Origin: Chloroflexota bacterium
GTDB taxonomy: Bacteria > Chloroflexota > Dehalococcoidia > UBA3495
Assembly (NCBI GenBank): GCA_022563275.1
Contig: JADFNR010000031.1
Location: 1 to 29,179 of the forward strand
Direction: 5' to 3'
DNA length: 29,179 bases
Of this stretch, positions 24,283 through 29,179 are shown piece by piece (position 1 is the stretch's first letter; every line of letters begins with the position of its first letter). The notes under the pieces are model-generated. The model was not told the DNA's origin. It saw nothing but the letters and a program-made list of their open reading frames with translations, and did no database searches. The position numbers and the translations under genes were made by a program.

Positions 24283-24720
24283 CTAGCCGGCAAACAGGTC
24301 CTTGATCTTGGTTAGGAAGGAGCGGGTCCCGCCGCGTTCCAGGAATTTGGACCACGATTCCTCAGCGGAGCCGGAGCGCTTCAGGTCTTGGACGCGCTGC
24401 TTCATGATCTCCAGCACCTTCTTCTCTTCGCCCTCGTCCAGCCAGTAACCGTGTTCGTTCTTGCAATGGTCGATGGGCAGGTCGTGGGCCCGGTAATTGA
24501 AGGTCTCCATGACCTCGTTGCAATGGGGACAGGAGATGTCGCTCTCCCTGCGGGCGTACTCGATCATCCCTTTGCGTTCGTCATCGTCCATGGCGTGGTC
24601 TTCCAGTTGGTCCAACTCGTGAAAGTCCAGCCAAAGTCCCTTGCATTCAGGACAGTGATCGACATCGATGTCCTTGAACTTTTTTTCATCTAGGGCGACG
24701 TCGCAACGTGGGCAGTTCAA
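24283..24720 (-). CDS. Zinc-ribbon (zf-TFIIB-like) protein
   Basis: The 145-residue product has two zf-TFIIB-type ribbons. The first has CPRC at 3-6 and CPEC at 23-26 followed by KGLWLDFHEL. The second has CPHC at 64-67 and a variant CKNEHGYWLDEGE at 86-98, with His90 in place of the fourth Cys. The charged C-terminal third (about 100-145) is helical. These proteins probably bind zinc; their role is unknown. The start is TTG, supported by GAGG at 24728-24731 with 7-bp spacing, and puts the first ribbon at the extreme N-terminus as usual. It lies 133 bp after the crotonase gene and has its own candidate promoter. Confidence 0.85.
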   Translation of the reverse strand: MNCPRCDVALDEKKFKDIDVDHCPECKGLWLDFHELDQLEDHAMDDDERKGMIEYARRESDISCPHCNEVMETFNYRAHDLPIDHCKNEHGYWLDEGEEKKVLEIMKQRVQDLKRSGSAEESWSKFLERGGTRSFLTKIKDLFAG

Positions 24721-24771
24721 TCTATTTCCTCACTAAAATCCCAGTTAAATTGGCCTCGGGGTTGTCTGGCC

Positions 24772-24780
24772 AGGATAGCA
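24772..24780 (-). promoter_or_regulatory. Candidate extended -10 of the zinc-ribbon gene
   Basis: The minus strand reads TGCTATCCT; a weak TTACCC lies 17 bp upstream. The leader would be about 44 nt. Confidence 0.3.
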
Positions 24781-24853
24781 TATGCTCTATCGAAGGGTAA
24801 GCAGGGCTTGTGGAGAATACGCGGATGCCGGTGTTTTGGATGGGACGGCCGGT

Positions 24854-25678
24854 CTAGCTGCCGGTGAACTTTGGCTCTCGTTTCTCCAGGAAGGCCTGAA
24901 TGGCTTCTGTCTGGTCTGCGGTGCCCCGGACCGCGTCGTTGGCCCTGTGTTCGGTCATGATGACCTGGTTCAGGTCCGGGTAATGGCTGTTGAAAAGCTC
25001 TTTGGTCGCCTTTACCGCCAGGGGCGGGTTGGCGGCGATCTCCTGGGCCAGGGATTCGGCCTGGGACATCAACTCTTCCGCTGGAAACACCTGGTTGACC
25101 AACCCTTTGGCCAGCGCCCACTGAGCGTCGTAGATCCTGCCGGTGAAGGCCATCTCGGCGGCGATGCCGGGCCCGGCCAGAGCGCTTAGTATCTGGGAAA
25201 CACCGGCGTCGGGCACCAGCGAGCGTTTGACGAATACCGAGGTGAAACGGGCGGTGTCCGAGGCTATTCTGATGTCGCAGGCCAGGGCGATGCCCAGCCC
25301 CGCCCCGGCGGCCACGCCGTTCACCGCCGCGATGACCGGTTGGGGTATCTCGCGCAGGTGCGGCGCCAATCGCATGGTTATGGACGGGCCATCATCGGCG
25401 TTATCCCCCTTGGCGTCCGCCTCGGCCATGCGTTTTGGCATATCGCCCACGTCAGCGCCGGAGCAGAACCCACGGCCGGCCCCGGTGATGATAACCGCCC
25501 GGACCGCCGGAAACTCTCCGGCCAGTAGGTCGAGGACCTCGTGCAATTCCAGTCCCATCTGACGGTTGAGGGCGTTCAGGCGGTCGGGACGCTGCAACGT
25601 AATCACCGCCACGTGACCGTGGCGTTGCAGGTCTATGTGCTGGAAGCCGGTGCCAGCGTTAGTGTTGATGGTGGCCAC
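24854..25678 (-). CDS. Enoyl-CoA hydratase/isomerase family (crotonase), PaaG-like
   Basis: The 274-residue crotonase-fold protein has oxyanion-hole blocks GRGFCSGADV (68-77) and NGVAAGAGLGIALACD (120-135). The two catalytic glutamates of enoyl-CoA hydratase are not at their usual places. Instead it has FTSVFVKRSLVPDAGVS (145-161), with Asp157 as in PaaG-type isomerases such as 1,2-epoxyphenylacetyl-CoA isomerase. An isomerase or other crotonase reaction is therefore likelier than hydration. The GTG start has AAGGAGGAG five bases upstream. Its first 20 bases overlap the end of the MetE-like gene, indicating translational coupling. It is last gene of the dipeptidase - MetE-like - crotonase operon. 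The CoA substrate is unknown. Confidence 0.9.
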   Translation of the reverse strand: MATINTNAGTGFQHIDLQRHGHVAVITLQRPDRLNALNRQMGLELHEVLDLLAGEFPAVRAVIITGAGRGFCSGADVGDMPKRMAEADAKGDNADDGPSITMRLAPHLREIPQPVIAAVNGVAAGAGLGIALACDIRIASDTARFTSVFVKRSLVPDAGVSQILSALAGPGIAAEMAFTGRIYDAQWALAKGLVNQVFPAEELMSQAESLAQEIAANPPLAVKATKELFNSHYPDLNQVIMTEHRANDAVRGTADQTEAIQAFLEKREPKFTGS

Positions 25679-26729
25679 GTGCTCTCCTCCTTGGGTCCGC
25701 CAGCTGGTCGCGGGCGATCTGGGCTCCCCGGAAGAGCGCCGACAGCTTGGCCCGCGCGGTGGCTTGGCTCAACAGCACCAGTCCGCAGTCGGGCGCGGCC
25801 TGCAGCTTCTCCGGGTCATGGTGCTCCGCGGCCGCCAGTAGCCGCTGGGCGATCTCTTGGGAGTTCTCAATCTCCGGGTTGGCGTTGTCGATGCACCCAA
25901 AAAGCACGGTCTTGGACGGACAGAGTTCCAATAGCGCCGGGTCCAGTTGCGGCGCCTGAAACTCCAGGGCTAGTTGGTCGATCTGAGACCGTTCCAGTTC
26001 GGCCAGGATCATAGGGTAGCTGGGCTTGATCGGGCGGGGCACGCCGGGAATGGTGTAGCTGTAGCAGACGTGCACCGCCGTCTGGGCGTTCAGTCCCTCC
26101 GCGCAACGGTCCAGGGCCTCGATGCCCCATTCGGCCACCTTCTCCGGATAGCGGCTGAACACCGGTTCGTCGAACTGGATCACCGCCGGCCCTAAGGCGT
26201 CCAAGGCCTTGGCCTCCCGGTTGATGGCGGCGGCTACCGCCAACGCAAAAGTGCGCTCGTCGCCGTAGTGGGCGTCAAAAGTGGAATCGGTGACCGTCAT
26301 AGGCCCGGGCAGGGTGACCTTCACCGGCGAGGTGGTATTCGTCAGTAAGAAGCGTAGGTCGTCGACGACTATGGGCCCAAGCCATTCAACCGGTCCGGTG
26401 CAGCGCCCCACCTGGGCCAGGCTGCGTCCGTCGCGGATCCACTTCTCCGCCAGAGTCTCGTAATCGAAGCCGCCCAGTCGCGATGTGACGTAGGTGAGAT
26501 AGGTTTCCCGGCGTTGTTCGCCGTCGCTGATTATCCGGACACCGGCGGATTCCTGGTCGTAGACAGCCAGCCGCACCGCATCATCCTGGGCATCATGCAA
26601 CTGGTCGCCGGCTAGCAGCCAGTCAGAGCCGGCGCCGAAAAAGACCCTGGCGTCCAACGGTATCTGGCGGTACAGCCAGGGTGGTTTAGGCATGCTGCCC
26701 ACGACGGTGGTTACGAATGGCTCAGGCAT
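25659..26729 (-). CDS. Catalytic-domain-only MetE-like methyltransferase
   Basis: The 356-residue product corresponds to the C-terminal catalytic barrel of cobalamin-independent methionine synthase, without the N-terminal half of the 750-residue MetE. Zinc ligands are all present: His220 and Cys222 (VHVCYSY), Glu256 (LALEFQAP) and Cys315 (APDCGL). SDGEQRR (69-74) and QFDEPVFSRYP (185-195) are substrate-side motifs, and TTVVGSMPKP at the start is typical. Core MetE proteins are known in Dehalococcoides, where the methyl donor is a corrinoid rather than methyl-folate. The gene context (dipeptidase, crotonase) hints at another thiol-methyl or catabolic role. The ATG directly follows the dipeptidase TAG with no gap. 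Confidence 0.88.
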   Translation of the reverse strand: MPEPFVTTVVGSMPKPPWLYRQIPLDARVFFGAGSDWLLAGDQLHDAQDDAVRLAVYDQESAGVRIISDGEQRRETYLTYVTSRLGGFDYETLAEKWIRDGRSLAQVGRCTGPVEWLGPIVVDDLRFLLTNTTSPVKVTLPGPMTVTDSTFDAHYGDERTFALAVAAAINREAKALDALGPAVIQFDEPVFSRYPEKVAEWGIEALDRCAEGLNAQTAVHVCYSYTIPGVPRPIKPSYPMILAELERSQIDQLALEFQAPQLDPALLELCPSKTVLFGCIDNANPEIENSQEIAQRLLAAAEHHDPEKLQAAPDCGLVLLSQATARAKLSALFRGAQIARDQLADPRRRARGHHQH

Positions 26730-27845
26730 CTAGCTCATGACCCGGCGGAAAAAATCCAGGGCGTTGCCGCCGACGATCTTCTTTATGTCGGTGTCCGAGT
26801 GTCCCCGGCGGATCAGACCCCGGATGATGTTCTTGCCGTCGGCTGGGGACTCCAGTCCGTTGAGGTAGGGGGCCGGCATCTCGTCCAGGTCACGGCCCAG
26901 CATGTAGTGTTGGAACATCATGTGGTCGCCGATGACCGTGTCGGTGCCGATGCCCACGTGGTCAACGCCGATCAGGTTGACCATGTAGTCGTAGTGGTCC
27001 AGGACGCATTCGATATCCTGCTCCGGGTCGTCGCTGAGGGCGTTGGGCACGGCGGTGATGCAGACCAGGCCGCCCTTGGCGGCGCAGGCCTTGAGCTCCT
27101 CGTCTTTCCGGGTGCGCCGGGTGGGCCGCAGGGTATAGGCGGCGTTGTGGCTGAAGACCACCGGCGCCCGGGAGAACTCTATGGCGTCCATCACAGTGGG
27201 GATGGAGGCATGGGATAGGTCGACGGCCATGCCGATGTCGTTCATGCGGTGGATGACTTCGATGCCGAACTCGCTCAAGCCGCCGGGGTTGCGCTCGTAC
27301 ATGCCGTCGCCGATGTAATTCTTCCGGTTGTAGGTGATGCCCGCCAGCCGCACGCCCATGGAGTGGAGTTGGTCCAGACGCTCCAGGCGGTTGCCGATGG
27401 GCAGGTGCTCCAGTGTCGGCATGAACCCGACATTGCCGGCCTGCTTGGCCGCCAGGATCTCGTCGGCGTTGCCTACGCGGACCACATTCTCTTGGGCCGA
27501 CACGTCGGCCAGCATCATGCCCACCTCGGCCGCCACGTCCTCGTACGCCACGAAGGACATCTCAGTGGCGTTCTGCAGCGCGCCGAAGACGTTGGAGGTG
27601 GTCACCGTGGACCAGCCGCCGTACTTGACCGCTTCGAATCCCCAGTGATACCGGTTGGTGCGCAGGAAGTCCACGAACCGGTCCATGGCCTCGGGCAGCA
27701 CGAATGGGTGCTGGTGCACGTCGATCATCACCGCCTCTTCGGCCAGGCCCTCGAACCGGGTTTCTTCCTCGGCGTTGAGAGGGACGGTGGAAGACGGCAC
27801 CCGTCCGATCTCTTTGGACATCAGGAAATCGCTGATGCTGGTCAT
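26730..27845 (-). CDS. Peptidase M19 (membrane dipeptidase/renal dipeptidase) family
   Basis: The 371-residue metal-dependent barrel is of the M19 family, which hydrolyses dipeptides, including D-residue-containing ones. Likely metal ligands are His44 with His46 (IDVHQH), Glu146 (TLEHLP), His212 (DLSHAS) and His233 (FSHNAA); GVDHVGIGTD near the C-terminus is the last barrel strand. Typical M19 enzymes have His-x-Asp at the first site, so the His-x-His here is a variant. No signal peptide or membrane anchor is seen, so it is cytoplasmic. GAGGAAACC precedes the ATG. It is first gene of the operon with the MetE-like and crotonase genes, driven by the promoter at 27884-27912. Confidence 0.9.
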   Translation of the reverse strand: MTSISDFLMSKEIGRVPSSTVPLNAEEETRFEGLAEEAVMIDVHQHPFVLPEAMDRFVDFLRTNRYHWGFEAVKYGGWSTVTTSNVFGALQNATEMSFVAYEDVAAEVGMMLADVSAQENVVRVGNADEILAAKQAGNVGFMPTLEHLPIGNRLERLDQLHSMGVRLAGITYNRKNYIGDGMYERNPGGLSEFGIEVIHRMNDIGMAVDLSHASIPTVMDAIEFSRAPVVFSHNAAYTLRPTRRTRKDEELKACAAKGGLVCITAVPNALSDDPEQDIECVLDHYDYMVNLIGVDHVGIGTDTVIGDHMMFQHYMLGRDLDEMPAPYLNGLESPADGKNIIRGLIRRGHSDTDIKKIVGGNALDFFRRVMS

Positions 27846-27883
27846 GGTTTCCTCACTTGGCGTCTGTCTGGAAAGAGGTTTGG

Positions 27884-27912
27884 AGTGTAATTTAGGCGGG
27901 GACCGGAGTCAA
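27884..27912 (-). promoter_or_regulatory. Promoter of the dipeptidase-MetE-crotonase operon
   Basis: Minus strand: -35 TTGACT (27907-27912), exactly 17 bp, -10 TACACT (27884-27889). The leader would be about 32 nt to the ATG at 27845. Confidence 0.55.
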
Positions 27913-27938
27913 CGGGAAGGCGGCGTGACCGGCAGAGC

Positions 27939-28247
27939 CTAGTTCATCGAAATGGCCGCTCCGGCGCCGTGAGTCTGTTCGTTGACTAAGAAAGATGCGT
28001 TGTCGTGGCCGCGAGAGGTCTCCAGGTCGGCGTCGAACCGCTGTCCGCCCATGGTGCCGATGAGCTCATACCGCTGCTCGGTGTAGAGCCGGCCTTCGTA
28101 TTCCGGTCCTTTGACGTTCCGCTCGGTCTCTCCGGCCAGGAACATCTCAACGGCCTGGACCATCAATTCCTGAAACTCATCTTGTCCAAGGTAAGAAGAG
28201 GCCTTCAAGAAGACGTAGCCCCACCTGATTCCTTTGTGTTCCAACAT
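27939..28247 (-). CDS. Hypothetical protein, 102 residues
   Basis: Not recognised. It is a soluble, mixed-charge protein beginning MLEHKGIRWGYVFLKASSYL, with no signal peptide or membrane segment and no Cys. An amphipathic segment (QDEFQELMVQAVEMFLAGETE) lies at about 22-42. The C-terminal part is rich in Gly, Asp and Asn. It starts 22 bp after the MFS stop on the same strand, with AGGAG 12 bases before the ATG (long spacing). The frame stays open for 16 codons before this ATG, back to a TGA at 28296-28298 inside the MFS gene, but offers no ATG, GTG or TTG there. Co-transcription with the MFS gene is likely. Confidence 0.6.
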   Translation of the reverse strand: MLEHKGIRWGYVFLKASSYLGQDEFQELMVQAVEMFLAGETERNVKGPEYEGRLYTEQRYELIGTMGGQRFDADLETSRGHDNASFLVNEQTHGAGAAISMN

Positions 28248-28269
28248 GTATGCCGAGAACTCCTGTTCT

Positions 28270-29179
28270 TCACTGATCGGAGGGCTTGCGGCCGCTCATA
28301 CCGAATTGCAGCACCACGGCCGAGACCAATACTACCCCAAGGCACAAAAATCCTACCGCAGAAAAGCCTCCCAAGGCAAGAACGGCCCCGCCCAAGGCGG
28401 CCCCGCCGACACCGCCCATCTGGTTGCTGGCGCCCAACATCCCAACGGCCGTGGCCTGAGAATCTCCGGAGATCTCAGTGCTGATGGCCAAGAACGTCGG
28501 CCATCCGACGCTGATAAACGTGATGCTTACCAGAGCAACGCCCACGGTTCCCCAGGCGGAAAGGTCGATGGAGAATAGGAACAGAGAAGCAAGTCCTCCG
28601 GCCAAGGCGCAGCCGGCCACGACCTGGGCCCGTCTCTTCAACCCTACAACCGACCCTGCCGTGAAGCTACCGATCACGACACCCACTCCCACGATGGCCA
28701 GCGGCACAGCGGTCTCACCGACGCTAAATCCGTGTTTGCTGATCAAGTACGCGGCCAGATAACTGAAGGTCCCGTAGAAGGCGATCCGTTGCAGGAAGTT
28801 GGCCGCCAAGGCAGTCCGGAACAGCCCGATGCCCGCCATCCGTTTATACCGGGATATGAAGGAGAAGTTCCGTGCTTCGGGTCTCTGGAGTTTTGGGTAC
28901 CAGAACCAATGCAACACCGCACAGATGAGGAGCAGAGCCCCAATCACCAAGAACGGGACTCTCCAGCCGCCGGCGCTGGCTAAGACCGCCACGGAAGGCA
29001 CGCCAATCACTCCGGACAGCGAGGCGAAGGCCATCAAAAGCCCGAACGCCCGCGCTCTCTTAGCAGGCGCAATAACGTCGGCCACCGCCGCCATGCTGTT
29101 GGGCGGAATCATGCCGCCGGACAGACCCGTCATGACCCGCAACCCCAACAGGACTCCGAACGACGGAGCGAAAGCCGAC
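28270..29179 (-). CDS. MFS transporter, C-terminal part (runs off right edge)
   Basis: 303 codons are open to the window edge, continuing upstream as SAFAPSFGVLLGLRVMTG, so the true start lies outside. Helix 4-like RVMTGLSGGMIPPNSMAAVADV, the following RARAFGLLMAFASLSGVIGVPSVAVL, a short cytoplasmic loop (YPKLQRPEARNFSFISRYKRMAG) and six C-terminal helices ending QFGMSGRKPSDQ identify a major facilitator permease lacking about 80-100 N-terminal residues. The hydrophilic linker splits the two halves as expected. The VADVIAPAKRARAFG block resembles drug:H+ antiporter-type MFS, but the substrate is unknown. The 102-residue unknown gene follows it by 22 bp. Confidence 0.88.
   Translation of the reverse strand, partial: SAFAPSFGVLLGLRVMTGLSGGMIPPNSMAAVADVIAPAKRARAFGLLMAFASLSGVIGVPSVAVLASAGGWRVPFLVIGALLLICAVLHWFWYPKLQRPEARNFSFISRYKRMAGIGLFRTALAANFLQRIAFYGTFSYLAAYLISKHGFSVGETAVPLAIVGVGVVIGSFTAGSVVGLKRRAQVVAGCALAGGLASLFLFSIDLSAWGTVGVALVSITFISVGWPTFLAISTEISGDSQATAVGMLGASNQMGGVGGAALGGAVLALGGFSAVGFLCLGVVLVSAVVLQFGMSGRKPSDQ

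Noticed and set aside
1..29179. CRISPR arrays, prophage, IS transposase genes or rRNA
   Set aside because: I looked for regularly spaced repeats, integrase or transposase motifs and rRNA signatures and saw none; the only tandem repeats are those at 6651-6686 and 23013-23034.

Overview
The window is a high-GC bacterial chromosome segment. GC is about two thirds in most genes by eye; one hand-counted 60-base line of the hydroxylase gene is 68% GC. The gene content (hydantoinase A/B pair, F420-type luciferase-like oxidoreductase, HpaB-type hydroxylase, DUF3179 lipoprotein, catalytic-domain-only MetE-like protein, M19 dipeptidase, crotonase, several catabolic enzymes) resembles Chloroflexota of the Dehalococcoidia/SAR202 type. 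That placement is an inference from gene content and has not been tested by phylogeny. Most genes are on the minus strand. There are no phage, transposase or CRISPR features.

Layout. (1) 1-363 is the N-terminus of a GAF-domain sensor that runs off the left edge, followed by 820 bp without a convincing gene but with palindromic repeats. (2) 1186-6556 holds hyuB, hyuA and an MFS transporter on the minus strand. The MFS gene and hyuA each have their own promoter, and the two promoters share identical hexamers (TTGCCA, 17 bp, TATCAT) and a shared 10-mer around the -35. (3) 6806-12693 is a tight minus-strand operon, tkt - disulfide reductase - gnd - zwf. It encodes oxidative pentose-phosphate enzymes plus a flavoprotein resembling mycothione reductase, so NADPH production appears tied to thiol/disulfide redox. 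(4) 12895-14983 holds an ECF sigma factor and a DUF3179 lipoprotein, each with a candidate promoter. (5) 15159-16756 is an acyl-CoA synthetase broken by an apparent one-base deletion in a C run. (6) 17304-22640 is a divergent catabolic locus. The minus strand carries a SelA/DgaE-like PLP enzyme and an LLM oxidoreductase. The plus strand carries an Asp/Glu-racemase-superfamily enzyme with the two-cysteine pattern of maleate isomerase, a nitroreductase-family protein and an HpaB-like aromatic hydroxylase. (7) 22705-24195 is a lower-GC segment (hand-counted lines at 43%) with one DUF5677 gene and a decayed tRNA-Arg(UCU), bracketed by two directly oriented copies of an interspersed repeat. (8) 24283-29179 (minus strand) holds a zinc-ribbon protein and an operon of M19 dipeptidase, catalytic-domain-only MetE-like protein and PaaG-like crotonase. 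Beyond these lie a small unknown protein and a partial MFS transporter that runs off the right edge.

Regulatory sites recur in recognisable form. Several genes have -35/-10 promoters with an exact 17-bp spacer; others have an extended -10 (TGn before a TATAAT-like hexamer). Two families of intergenic repeats were found: GTAG-headed palindromes resembling REP elements, and a roughly 100-125-bp element ending in CAGAATGACA. All promoter and repeat calls come from reading the sequence by eye.
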